64,000 bases of DNA. It comes from JAABUE01 sp037440925. GTDB taxonomy: Bacteria; Chloroflexota; Anaerolineae; Anaerolineales; Villigracilaceae. Positions 24,532 to 32,446 of the stretch are shown here, piece after piece. Under the pieces are notes generated by a model that saw only the letters and a program-made list of their open reading frames with translations, was not told the origin of the DNA and made no database searches. How positions within the stretch are numbered: the first letter of the stretch is position 1; every line of letters begins with the position of its first letter. The stretch is from contig JBBITF010000001.1 of assembly GCA_037440925.1 (NCBI GenBank), forward strand, positions 62,001-126,000. The letters run 5' to 3'. Both the position numbers and the translations under genes were made by a program.

Positions 24532-26151
24532 CTAGCGCGCAATCTGGTTTAGTTCATTGCGCCCGTCCCAGGATTGGAGAACCTGCTGGCTGTGGGTCAG
24601 AAAGCCATCGTATTCAATGCCGTTTCCGCTAGAGACCCAGCCATCCAGTACAAAGGGTACATTGCCGTCTGCGGCAATCCATTCGCCGTTATATTTTCGG
24701 GCAATGTGGACGTGAGTCCCATTGGAAAAACCACCCTCGCAGGAAGGATGCCCGATGCGTTCCCCGGCATATACGTATGTTTGGGGCGCTACCCGGTCAC
24801 GGCTCTCGATGTGCATGTAGAATACCACCCAGCCGGTTTGCTCGTAGCCGTCGCCGTCCAGGTCCTGCATTACCGCGCCATCGCCGGTGCGCACAATCCA
24901 GCCATCGGCCACGGCCGTCACCCATTCGTCGCTGGGCGAGCAGCCGGCCGCTTCACCGGGGGGAGCAAAGTCGAGAGCCGCCCAAGCCGAGCCGCTATCC
25001 CAACCGCCGTGCGGACCGCCCGTAAACGACCACGTCACTCCTGGCTCGAAGGGCAGGTGCATAGGGGGTTGTCGCAATGTAGCCGGCACCAGCGGCTCGA
25101 TGGCATAATCGAAGGGATTCCCAAACAGGAAGAAGTAACTTTGGAATAGCCCAAAGGCGGTCACATTTCCTTGCCAGTCGAACATGCCGTTCAATTTGGA
25201 GAAGAAATATTGGACGGCGGCTGTGCCGGCGTTGATGGTTGGATCTATGGGCAGCACGCTCCCATCTGCCAACACCCAGGTCGAGAGGGCGTTGACACGC
25301 CAGCCGTAGAATCCCCAATTGAGTGTATTGGCTGCCCAGGCCAATTGCAGGTAGAGGCTATTGTGCCAGGTATCCTGTAAGCCTAATGGATAGTCCAGGT
25401 TGGTCGGCGCCGGGTTGCTTACCCAGCCGCTCTGGTGTTCGAGTAGTGCGAGCAGCAAGCGCGGGTTGACCGAGTAATTTTGCGCTACGCGCTTCACGAT
25501 TTCAGCGCCGCTGAGCCATTGACCATCTACTTCTTCCTCATAAGAAGCCAGGTAGCCGCCTTCTTGTTGAACGAATGTCTCCACGTCAAAAGTCGCGCTG
25601 GCAGGGCCATAGACCAATTCTGAATCAGGAATGATCTTGAAATCGGGGCCTTGCTCGCCAAGCTGAGGCGCTGGTATGGTAAGCGTTTGCCCAGGCTGTA
25701 GCACATCTGCTTCGGAGAGCCCGTTGGCTTGCATGAGCGCCAACAGGCTGATGCCATACCTTTGAGCGATGTCGCCTAGCGTGTCGCCTGACTGTATCAC
25801 ATATTGGTTGGCAGCCTGCCGAGGCGTCGGCAGCGTGCGCACTACATCTGGCGTGGGAGAGACAATGGGCGTTCCTGGCAGGCGCGTTGGCGGGAGCGTG
25901 ACGCTCAGCGCTGCCAGGGTGGGCGTTGGCCCAACTCGTTGAGTGGGTGTAACGGTTGGCGGGAGGGGGCTTGGCTCGGCGCTGGAGGCGGTCAAGCCGA
26001 TTGTTGTTGAGGAGGCCAGCGGCACAAATGGGTTATATTCGAGCGTCGCAGCAGGCGTTCCCCGGTTGCTTGCCATGTTCCCGTTCGGGGAGGGTTGACA
26101 GGCGGATGTGACGGTCAATATGAGGAAGAAAAAGAGGGCAATTTGACGCAT
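24532..26151 (-). CDS. LysM-M23 peptidase lipoprotein, paralogue 3
   Basis: The protein has 539 residues. A lipoprotein signal (TVTSAC) and a long Thr/Pro linker lead to LysM (about 115-165, IQSGDTLGDIAQRYG), the transglycosylase-like middle region (VNPRLLLALLEHQSGWV) and an M23 domain (GGPHGGWDSG, ALDFAPP, VFYMHI, GTHVHIARKYNG). The zinc ligands appear complete. The start is ATG 26151; a TACAAT box ends 7 nt before it, so a leaderless transcript is likely, and there is no Shine-Dalgarno sequence. It is the first of three tandem paralogues, and 46 nt separate it from the next. Confidence 0.85.
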   Translation of the reverse strand: MRQIALFFFLILTVTSACQPSPNGNMASNRGTPAATLEYNPFVPLASSTTIGLTASSAEPSPLPPTVTPTQRVGPTPTLAALSVTLPPTRLPGTPIVSPTPDVVRTLPTPRQAANQYVIQSGDTLGDIAQRYGISLLALMQANGLSEADVLQPGQTLTIPAPQLGEQGPDFKIIPDSELVYGPASATFDVETFVQQEGGYLASYEEEVDGQWLSGAEIVKRVAQNYSVNPRLLLALLEHQSGWVSNPAPTNLDYPLGLQDTWHNSLYLQLAWAANTLNWGFYGWRVNALSTWVLADGSVLPIDPTINAGTAAVQYFFSKLNGMFDWQGNVTAFGLFQSYFFLFGNPFDYAIEPLVPATLRQPPMHLPFEPGVTWSFTGGPHGGWDSGSAWAALDFAPPGEAAGCSPSDEWVTAVADGWIVRTGDGAVMQDLDGDGYEQTGWVVFYMHIESRDRVAPQTYVYAGERIGHPSCEGGFSNGTHVHIARKYNGEWIAADGNVPFVLDGWVSSGNGIEYDGFLTHSQQVLQSWDGRNELNQIAR

Positions 26152-26158
26152 GGTAAAG

Positions 26159-26164
26159 ATTGTA
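26159..26164 (-). promoter_or_regulatory. -10 box of a likely leaderless promoter
   Basis: TACAAT on the minus strand ends 7 nt before the ATG of LysM-M23 paralogue 3. The -35 region is weak. Confidence 0.4.
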
Positions 26165-26210
26165 CCAAATTGCTCCCTGTTATTCCCATAGTCAAAAAGT
26201 CTCCCCAAGA

Positions 26211-26252
26211 AGACCCTAAAGGTTTTCGTTTGCGGAAAAACCTTTAGGGTCT
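26211..26252 (-). terminator. long palindrome, probable icd terminator
   Basis: A 16-bp perfect stem (AGACCCTAAAGGTTTT and its complement) with a 10-nt loop lies downstream of icd. It is symmetrical and lacks a long T run beyond the stem, so it may also be a dispersed palindromic repeat. Confidence 0.6.
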
Positions 26253-26304
26253 AATCGGTCGAGACGATACCCTTCTTGTAAAGGGAGGCATCGCCAGAAG
26301 CGCA

Positions 26305-27708
26305 CTACCCCATGTGCTGAATCACCGCATCTCCAAACTCGGAGCATTTGAGCAAGGTAGCGCCCTCCATCAACCGTTCAAAATCGTAAGTCACCGTCTT
26401 GGCGGCAATGGCGCCTTCCATTCCTTTCACAATCAAGTCGGCGGCTTCTGTCCAGCCCATATAGCGGAACATCATCTCGCCAGAAAGGATGACCGAACCA
26501 GGGTTGACCTTGTCCAAATCGGCGTATTTGGGCGCTGTGCCATGTGTGGCTTCAAAGATGGCGTGGCCGCTTTCGTAGTTGATGTTAGCGCCTGGAGCAA
26601 TGCCAATTCCGCCTACTTGTGCAGCCAGCGCGTCGGACAAGTAATCGCCGTTCAAGTTGAGGGTGGCAATGACATCGTAATCGCGCGGACGGATGAGCGT
26701 AAATTGCAAACTGACATCGGCAATCGAATCCTTGATGAGCAACATTTTCTTCCATTTGCCGCCGCCGTGCGTGTCCCACAGTTTCAACGCCTCTTCCACT
26801 TCGCGCTTGATGTCATTTTGCTGGTCAGGCGACATCATATCGAAGCCGGGTTCTACCATCCGTGCATTCTCTTCCACGCTCAGGTTGGGGTTGGCTTCTT
26901 TGTTGCCCAGAATCCACGACTCGCGCTCGGTGACGATGCGATGCCGAAATTCTCGTTTGGCAAGAGTATAGCCCCAATCCTTGAACGCGCCCTCGGTGAA
27001 TTTCATGATGTTGCCTTTGTGGACGAAATTCACGCTCTTGCGATTGTTGTCCAGCGCCCATTGGATGGCGGCGCGTACCAGGCGCTCTGTGCCTTCGATG
27101 GAGACCGGCTTGATGCCGATGCCGGCCGTCTCGGGAAAGCGTATTTTCTTGTACTCGGCCGGAAAATGCTCTTGAAGCAATTGTTTGAGTTTTTCGTTCT
27201 CCGGGGTGCCTTGCCGAAACTCGATGCCTGTGTAAATATCTTCTGTATTCTCACGGAAGATGACCATATCCACATATTCGGGATGTTTGACAGGCGAAGG
27301 GACACCCTTGTACCAGCGCACGGGACGCTGACATACGTATAAGTCCAAAGCCTTGCGTAGGGCCACATTCAGCGAGCGAATACCGCCGCCGATAGGCGTG
27401 GTGAGCGGCCCCTTGATGCCCACCAAAAATTCTTTGAAGGCTTCCACAGTCTCGTCTGGCAGCCAGGTATTGAACAATTTGAAGGATTTTTCACCGGCGT
27501 ACACTTCCATCCAATGGACTTTGCGCTTGCCGTGATAGGCCTTTTCGACAGCGGCATCGAACACCCGTACTGAAGCGCGCCAGATGTCCCTGCCGGTGCC
27601 ATCCCCTTCCACGAAAGGGATAATAGGATTGTCGGGAACTTGCAACTTCCCATTCTTGATCGAGATTTTTGCCCCGCCGCGGGGGACTTTTACGTTGGTA
27701 TAAGCCAT
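26305..27708 (-). CDS. icd: isocitrate dehydrogenase, NADP-dependent
   Basis: This 467-residue cytoplasmic enzyme of the citric acid cycle decarboxylates isocitrate to 2-oxoglutarate. Family landmarks are IIPFVEGDGTGRDIW near the N-terminus, GPLTTPIGGGIRSLNVALRK with the substrate-binding Ser and Arg residues, DMVIFRENTEDIYTGIEF, NIMKFTEGAF, LNLNGDYLSDALAAQVGGIG with the metal Asp residues, and EATHGTAPKYA. Length is slightly above the E. coli type. AAAGGAG precedes the ATG and a TATAAT lies about 30 nt upstream. It is transcribed alone, ending in a palindrome. Confidence 0.95.
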   Translation of the reverse strand: MAYTNVKVPRGGAKISIKNGKLQVPDNPIIPFVEGDGTGRDIWRASVRVFDAAVEKAYHGKRKVHWMEVYAGEKSFKLFNTWLPDETVEAFKEFLVGIKGPLTTPIGGGIRSLNVALRKALDLYVCQRPVRWYKGVPSPVKHPEYVDMVIFRENTEDIYTGIEFRQGTPENEKLKQLLQEHFPAEYKKIRFPETAGIGIKPVSIEGTERLVRAAIQWALDNNRKSVNFVHKGNIMKFTEGAFKDWGYTLAKREFRHRIVTERESWILGNKEANPNLSVEENARMVEPGFDMMSPDQQNDIKREVEEALKLWDTHGGGKWKKMLLIKDSIADVSLQFTLIRPRDYDVIATLNLNGDYLSDALAAQVGGIGIAPGANINYESGHAIFEATHGTAPKYADLDKVNPGSVILSGEMMFRYMGWTEAADLIVKGMEGAIAAKTVTYDFERLMEGATLLKCSEFGDAVIQHMG

Positions 27709-27737
27709 CCTGCAACTCCTTTGGAAATATCGGGCGG

Positions 27738-27743
27738 ATTATA
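27738..27743 (-). promoter_or_regulatory. -10 box upstream of icd
   Basis: A perfect TATAAT on the minus strand lies about 30 nt before the icd ATG. No good -35 hexamer is seen at standard spacing. Confidence 0.35.
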
Positions 27744-27859
27744 ACACTGACAGCGCGCCCAATACATTTAATCAACCGCTTTTCTTTCGATGCGCAAAGC
27801 CCAAATAGGTTGCATGACGGTTGTTATTTTCGCGCTAGTTTTTTTGCAAAGGGTTTCCT

Positions 27860-27888
27860 TTGTCTCTCCTGCCAACTTCTGATAGAAT
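27860..27888 (+). promoter_or_regulatory. promoter of a leaderless HAD-phosphatase transcript
   Basis: TTGTCT (27860-27865) and TAGAAT (27883-27888) are separated by exactly 17 nt. The predicted start coincides with the GTG at 27896, so the mRNA would begin with the start codon. Confidence 0.55.
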
Positions 27889-27895
27889 TGCGCTC

Positions 27896-28570
27896 GTGAA
27901 AGCCAAAGCCCTCCTTTTCGATTTCGACGGCTTAATTCTGGACACTGAAACGCCCGAATTCCAGGTCTGGCAAAATATCTATCGTGAATATGGTCAGGAA
28001 CTGCTGCCAGAACAATGGGGCATGATGGTGGGTGGTTTTGGACTTGGCGTTTTTGATGCTGCCGGTCATCTGGCAGGATTGGTTGGAAACGGCTTGCAGC
28101 CTGACGAATTGCGTGCCCGCCACAAAGCCGAAAGCGATGCCCTTATCCTTGCTCAGCCTATCTTGCCCGGCGTGACGGACTATCTGGACGAAGCCCGCCG
28201 TTTGGGACTGAGGCTTGCTGTCGCTTCCAGTTCTCCACACCGTTGGGTGGACGCGCATCTGACTCGGCTTGGACTTGTTTGCCGTTTCGATGTTATTCTT
28301 TGCTCCGAAGATGTCTCGCCTGGCCGCACCAAGCCCTATCCCGATTTGTTCTTGAAAGCGTTAGAGATATTTCACTTGCAGCCCTCCGAAGCGGTCGTGT
28401 TCGAGGATTCCCCAAATGGCGTGCGGGCAGCGCGCGCGGCCGGCGTTGCGGTTGTAGTGATCCCTAATCCCCTCACTACCCTGTTAGGTGTGAACGGCGC
28501 CGACTTGAGCGTTCCATCCCTGGCGGAAATTCCCTTGACAAATTTGCTTAATCAGTTGCGCAAGTTGTGA
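27896..28570 (+). CDS. HAD-superfamily phosphatase / beta-phosphoglucomutase-like
   Basis: The protein has 224 residues. HAD motif I is LFDFDGLILDTE with both nucleophile and acid Asp. Motif II is VASSSP, motif III is the Lys in GRTKPYPDLF, and motif IV is VVFEDSPNGVRAARAAG. The cap domain is helical (subfamily I). Substrates could be a phosphosugar or phosphoglycolate; the motifs do not decide. The start is GTG 27896, because the core beta strand begins there and a promoter is placed for a leaderless message. A TTG start at 27860 would lie inside the -35 box. The RRM gene promoter overlaps its stop codon. Confidence 0.87.
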   Translation: MKAKALLFDFDGLILDTETPEFQVWQNIYREYGQELLPEQWGMMVGGFGLGVFDAAGHLAGLVGNGLQPDELRARHKAESDALILAQPILPGVTDYLDEARRLGLRLAVASSSPHRWVDAHLTRLGLVCRFDVILCSEDVSPGRTKPYPDLFLKALEIFHLQPSEAVVFEDSPNGVRAARAAGVAVVVIPNPLTTLLGVNGADLSVPSLAEIPLTNLLNQLRKL

Positions 28571-28576
28571 TACAAT
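28548..28576 (+). promoter_or_regulatory. extended -10 promoter of the RRM gene
   Basis: TGATACAAT (28568-28576) forms an extended -10 element (TGnTACAAT) with a weak TTAATC 17 nt upstream. The TG belongs to the TGA stop codon of the HAD gene. Transcription would start near 28583 and give a leader of about 88 nt. Confidence 0.5.
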
Positions 28577-28610
28577 TTGAACGCTTGAACGTAGGATTTG
28601 TGTGTTTTAG

Positions 28611-28643
28611 CCGCCAAACCTGACGCAGGTAGGCGGTTTTTTT
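28611..28643 (+). terminator. terminator-like hairpin in the RRM gene leader
   Basis: A two-part stem (CCGCC/GGCGG and ACCTG/CAGGT) is followed by seven T residues, a canonical intrinsic terminator. It stands 28 nt before the RRM start codon and downstream of the predicted RRM promoter. It may simply end the HAD transcript, or act as an attenuator of the RRM gene. Confidence 0.7.
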
Positions 28644-28670
28644 CTTAATCCCTCAGGAGAAGAGTACAGT

Positions 28671-29012
28671 ATGGAATCAAAGCTCTACGTCGGAAATCTT
28701 TCGTATGGCGCGACCGAAGACCAGTTGCGCGAACTCTTTGCGCAGGCCGGCACGGTGGCATCCGCCAGTGTGATTACCGACCGGGAAACAGGCAGGTCGA
28801 AAGGCTTTGCCTTTGTAGAGATGAGCAGCCCTGGCGAGGCCGAGAAGGCTATCCAGATGTTCAATGGCTATTCTCTCGATGGCCGCGACTTGCGCGTCAG
28901 CATTGCCCGACCGCGCGAGGAACGTCCACGCAGTTTTGGCGGCGAGCGTCGCGGAGGCGGCTATGGCGGCGGCCGGGAGCGCCGCGGTGGGGGCGGTCGG
29001 CGTAGATATTAA
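28671..29012 (+). CDS. RRM-domain RNA-binding protein
   Basis: The protein has 113 residues. A single RRM covers about residues 4-80, with RNP2 LYVGNL and RNP1 RSKGFAFVEM. A C-terminal Arg/Gly-rich tail of about 30 residues (RRGGGYGGGRERRGGGG) follows. The architecture matches the cold-inducible glycine-rich RNA-binding proteins of Cyanobacteria and other bacteria, which bind single-stranded RNA and may act as RNA chaperones. CAGGAGAAG upstream is a good ribosome-binding site. The leader contains a terminator-type hairpin, so its expression may be conditional. A bidirectional terminator separates it from ruvC. Confidence 0.93.
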   Translation: MESKLYVGNLSYGATEDQLRELFAQAGTVASASVITDRETGRSKGFAFVEMSSPGEAEKAIQMFNGYSLDGRDLRVSIARPREERPRSFGGERRGGGYGGGRERRGGGGRRRY

Positions 29013-29021
29013 TCTTTGTAA

Positions 29022-29060
29022 AAAACAAGAGACCGGTGGAACGCCGGTCTCTTGTTTTTG
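29022..29060. terminator. bidirectional terminator between the RRM gene and ruvC
   Basis: A 16-nt perfect stem (AAAAACAAGAGACCGG and its complement) with a short loop is flanked by A and T runs, suiting termination from both convergent genes. Confidence 0.85.
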
Positions 29061-29062
29061 GG

Positions 29063-29542
29063 TCAATATCGCTTGGTATTCAAATGGGTAATTGCCACTG
29101 CCAGGGCATCGGCGGCATCGTCAGGCCGGGGAATCGCTTCTAATGCGAGCAGCACGCGCACCATTTCTTGCATTTGGCGTTTGTCGGCCGAGCCGTAGCC
29201 TGCCACCGCTTGCTTGATTTCGTTGGGTGTGTACTCGAATACTGGCAGGCCGGCTTGCGCCAGGGCGAGCAGCGTCACGCCGCGCGCCTGCCCAACAGCG
29301 ATGGCGGTCGAAACATTGCGTTGGAAGAACAACTTTTCGACGGCGGCCGTATCGGGGTGGAATTCTTGTAGCAGGGCGCGCAACGCATCGTAGAAGGCCG
29401 CCAGACGAGCGGGGGCGGGGGAGCCTTTGGGAGTGGTGATAACGCCATAAGAAACGGCCAGCAGCCCTCCGTCTGGTTCGAGGCGGACGAGACCGTAGCC
29501 TGTCGTAGCCGTGCCGGGGTCAATTCCCAGGGCAAGCGTCAT
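29063..29542 (-). CDS. ruvC: crossover junction endodeoxyribonuclease RuvC
   Basis: This 159-residue enzyme resolves Holliday junctions in recombination, acting with RuvAB. The catalytic acids are in place: D8 in GIDPGTATTG, E69 in AAVEKLFF, and D142/D145 in DDAADALAVA. The length is normal. It lies 43 nt downstream of yebC, an arrangement found in many bacteria; ruvA and ruvB are not in this window. A short palindrome (ATGACG/CGTCAT, 29558-29574) lies in the gap with yebC. No Shine-Dalgarno sequence is evident before the ATG. Confidence 0.95.
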   Translation of the reverse strand: MTLALGIDPGTATTGYGLVRLEPDGGLLAVSYGVITTPKGSPAPARLAAFYDALRALLQEFHPDTAAVEKLFFQRNVSTAIAVGQARGVTLLALAQAGLPVFEYTPNEIKQAVAGYGSADKRQMQEMVRVLLALEAIPRPDDAADALAVAITHLNTKRY

Positions 29543-29585
29543 GGAGTTAAGGCATAATGACGTGTGTCGTCATCACTACGCAGCG

Positions 29586-30341
29586 TTAGCCGGCTTCGAG
29601 CGCCGCCAGGGCCTCATCCGAAACCTTTAGATTGGAGAAGACGTTTTGCACATCGTCCATTTCTTCGAGGGTTTCGATGAGTTTCATGACCTGTAAGGTT
29701 TGATCTACGGGCAGTTCCAGTTCTTGTTTAGGAGTCATGCGCAGGCCGGCTTCTTCTGGCTGCACCTTGGCAGTGTGCAGGCGGCTGGCGATGTCTTTGA
29801 AGGCTTCTACCGGCCCGATGATTTCGACCATGCCCTGGTCTTCGCTTACATCGTCGGCGCCAGCCTCGATGGCTAGTTCAAAGGCCTGGTCATACGACAT
29901 GGCGCTGGAGGGAAACGAAAAATACGCAACGCGGTCAAATTGCCAGGCTACTGCGCCTACTTCGGCCATGCTGCCGCCGCTGCGGCTAAGCACATGCCGG
30001 ATTTCGGATACGGTGCGATTGCGGTTGTCGGTGACGGCTTCGATCATCAGCGCCACACCATGCGGGGCATAGCCTTCGTACATGACTTCTTCAAATGCAC
30101 TGCCTTCTTTGTCTTCTCCCGTGCCGCGCCGGATAGCGCGCTCGATGTTTTCTTTTGGCATGTTGTTGGCGCGCGCCTTTTCGACTGCCAGCGCCAGACG
30201 GAAATTGCTATCGGGGTCGCCGCCGCCCTCTCGGGCTGCAATGACGATCTCGCGCGTCAGGCGCGTAAAGATGGCGCCGCGCTTGGCGTCGGCGGCGCCT
30301 TTTTTGCGTTTGATGGTTGCCCAGTGGCTGTGACCAGACAT
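29586..30341 (-). CDS. yebC: YebC/PmpR-family regulatory protein
   Basis: The protein has 251 residues, the normal family length. It begins MSGHSHWATIKRKKGAADAKRG, and contains GGGDPDSNFRLALAVEKAR and YEGYAPHGVALMIEAVTDN, all hallmarks of YebC. Members have been described as transcriptional regulators and more recently as factors that relieve ribosome stalling; the role here is not determined by sequence. GAAGGAG precedes the ATG. It lies upstream of ruvC in the same direction and is separated from degV by a terminator. Confidence 0.94.
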   Translation of the reverse strand: MSGHSHWATIKRKKGAADAKRGAIFTRLTREIVIAAREGGGDPDSNFRLALAVEKARANNMPKENIERAIRRGTGEDKEGSAFEEVMYEGYAPHGVALMIEAVTDNRNRTVSEIRHVLSRSGGSMAEVGAVAWQFDRVAYFSFPSSAMSYDQAFELAIEAGADDVSEDQGMVEIIGPVEAFKDIASRLHTAKVQPEEAGLRMTPKQELELPVDQTLQVMKLIETLEEMDDVQNVFSNLKVSDEALAALEAG

Positions 30342-30354
30342 ACACTACTCCTTC

Positions 30355-30376
30355 AAAACCCGCCGCGCAGGCGGGG
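30355..30376 (-). terminator. intrinsic terminator after the DegV gene
   Basis: On the minus strand a CCCGCC/GGCGGG stem with a 5-nt loop is followed by TTTT. It lies 15 nt upstream of the yebC start. Confidence 0.65.
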
Positions 30377-30399
30377 ATATTTCCACAGTGGAATTGCGA

Positions 30400-31245
30400 T
30401 TATACCATGTCGGCAAAGAAACCGACGCCCATGGTCTTTGGTCCGCCGTGCGTGACGATGGCTGGCGGCAATTCGTAGATGGGAATTTCAGGCAGCGGGA
30501 TGACGGTTTTCAGTTTAGCCGCGAATTGCTGCGCTTCGGACTCAGCCTCGGCTTGCACCACCGTCAGATGCGCCTCAGGCTTCTTGGGGCATTCTGCTGC
30601 CACTACTTCCACCAGGCGTTCCAGCGCACGCTTCTTGGTGCGCTGTTGTTCAAAGGGTTCTACCTGCCCCTCGCGGAGGGTGAGGATGGGTTTGATTTCC
30701 AGCAATTCGGCCAGCAGTCTCTTGGCCCCGCCAATGCGCCCGCCCTTGGCCAGGTATTCAAGCGTGTCTACCACGAAGAAGATACGCCCGCGTGGAATCA
30801 AGGAGCGAATATGGGCCTCGATTTCATCTACGGGTTTACCGGCCTTGGCAAGATCGTCTGCAATCAACACCAGCGCGCCCAGGTTACAAGAGATGGTGAA
30901 CGAGTCGATCACACGCACATCCAGGCCAGGGAATTCCTGCGCCGCTGTCTCTGCCGAACGGACGGTGCCGCTCAATTTGGCCGAGGGCGCAATGACAATA
31001 ACGCTCTCCCCTTTGGCGCGCGCGTTTTCGTAGATGGGGTAGTACAATGGCGGTTCTGGCGCTGCCGTTTTAGGAAGGGTAGCCGAGGCTTTTAGTTTTT
31101 GCAAGAAACTGGCAGTATCCAGTTCTGTGTCGTCGTGGTAGGCCTGTTCGCCAAACATGACGATTTGCGGGATGAGCGGGATGCCGCGTTTGGCAAGCAG
31201 GTCTCGCGGCAGGCCGCAGGTAGTATCGGCGACAATGATGGTCAT
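30400..31245 (-). CDS. DegV family fatty-acid-binding protein
   Basis: The protein has 281 residues, normal for DegV. Landmarks are VADTTCGLP at the N-terminus, YHDDTELDTASFL, the SAKLSGTVRSAETAA lipid-binding segment and a central DSFTISCNLGALVL. DegV/FakB-like proteins hold a fatty acid and in Firmicutes present it to the kinase FakA; no fakA homologue is adjacent, so the partner is unknown. The start is ATG 31245, because GGAGG lies 5 nt upstream; the longer frame would start at a TTG overlapping that site. Confidence 0.9.
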   Translation of the reverse strand: MTIIVADTTCGLPRDLLAKRGIPLIPQIVMFGEQAYHDDTELDTASFLQKLKASATLPKTAAPEPPLYYPIYENARAKGESVIVIAPSAKLSGTVRSAETAAQEFPGLDVRVIDSFTISCNLGALVLIADDLAKAGKPVDEIEAHIRSLIPRGRIFFVVDTLEYLAKGGRIGGAKRLLAELLEIKPILTLREGQVEPFEQQRTKKRALERLVEVVAAECPKKPEAHLTVVQAEAESEAQQFAAKLKTVIPLPEIPIYELPPAIVTHGGPKTMGVGFFADMV

Positions 31246-31321
31246 GGAAGCCTCCAAATTTCGATTTGCTGTGCTGGGCGGAGATGATTAAGGCGCACCT
31301 TGTCATCGGCAATCACAGCCA

Positions 31322-32446
31322 TCAGGTCAATTCACGCTGGTACGTGCGGTGCATCTTGTGAAACTTGATGCCAAAACTTTCCATTTCACGCTGCATAGCG
31401 TCGTTGTCCACGCCGACTTGTACGATTTCGCCATGCCGGAACTGGCCGCTTTCTAGCACGGACTTGAACAGTTCGCTATATAAGATGGCCGTACCGCCAG
31501 AGCCGCGATATTCGGGCAGCAGGCCGGCGCCGTTGATGTCTACCCAGTCGGTGCGCTTGAACTCGCGCAGCAAGGTGAGCCATCCAAAAGGGAACAATTT
31601 TCCTCTGGTCTTTTGCACGGCCGCAGATATATCGGGATATGCCATCAGGAAGCCGACCGGTTGGTCGCCTTTCATGACGATCTTGATGAGGTTTGGATCG
31701 GCAAACCACAACAGTTGATTTGCCATCAACCGAGCCTCTTCGTCGGTCAGGGGGGCGTTGCCGCTGGTGCCGCGCAGCGCGTTGTTGTACAGATCTTTCA
31801 ATTTGGGAACCAGTTGACGCAGGTCGCGGCGGGTGCGGTAGCGAGCAATGTGCAAGCCGCGCCGGCGGGTAACTCGTTCGGCCAGGGCATGGATGCGCTG
31901 CGGGAATTGCAGGTTTTTGTCCAGGTAACCAGAGACGGCCTCCTTTAGCGGGCGGAAGCCAGCCGCTTCGACCAGGGCCGGGTAGTAGGGTGGGTTGTAG
32001 GGCAGACCGAAGGCGGGACGGTACTCGAAGCCCTTGATCAACAAGCCAAAGCCGTCTAACACGGTGAAGCCCTTTGGCCCCACCATGTTTTGCAGGCCGC
32101 GAGCGCTCGCCCACCCAAAGGCAGCCTCAAAAAGAGCCTGCGATGCAGCCAAGTCGTTCTCGCATTCAAAGAGGTAGAAAAAAGCCGTTTTCTCGCGATT
32201 GTATTCATTGTGAAGGCGGTGGTCCAGGACGGCAATGCGCCCCACGGGGCGATTTCCCTCGTAAGCGAGAAAGAATGCGGCTTGAGAATGCCGATAGAAC
32301 GGATGCCGCTTCGGGTCCAGCCTGAGGCGGTCGTCTATCTCAAGCGCAGGCACCCACTGCGGTATGTCCGCATAGATACGATGGGGCAGGTCGAGGAAGT
32401 CTCGTACCTGCTTTTTGTTGCCGAGGTCGAGCGGCAGGACGTTCAT
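31322..32446 (-). CDS. GNAT-like N-acetyltransferase family protein
   Basis: The protein has 374 residues. It matches a conserved bacterial family with a duplicated acetyltransferase-like fold: an N-terminal segment around ALEIDDRLRLDPKRHPFYRH, AAFFLAYEGNRPVGRIAVLDH in the first half and GDQPVGFLMAYPDISA in the second. The acyl donor and substrate are unknown. The start is ATG 32446, which overlaps the MFS gene stop by 4 nt (ATGA), so the two genes are translationally coupled. The longest frame would extend 102 nt into the MFS gene and is rejected. Confidence 0.78.
   Translation of the reverse strand: MNVLPLDLGNKKQVRDFLDLPHRIYADIPQWVPALEIDDRLRLDPKRHPFYRHSQAAFFLAYEGNRPVGRIAVLDHRLHNEYNREKTAFFYLFECENDLAASQALFEAAFGWASARGLQNMVGPKGFTVLDGFGLLIKGFEYRPAFGLPYNPPYYPALVEAAGFRPLKEAVSGYLDKNLQFPQRIHALAERVTRRRGLHIARYRTRRDLRQLVPKLKDLYNNALRGTSGNAPLTDEEARLMANQLLWFADPNLIKIVMKGDQPVGFLMAYPDISAAVQKTRGKLFPFGWLTLLREFKRTDWVDINGAGLLPEYRGSGGTAILYSELFKSVLESGQFRHGEIVQVGVDNDAMQREMESFGIKFHKMHRTYQRELT

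Noticed and set aside
26314..27342. 342-codon plus-strand open frame opposite icd
   Set aside because: It is the antisense shadow of icd. The minus-strand frame has complete isocitrate dehydrogenase motifs and a ribosome-binding site, and this frame has none.
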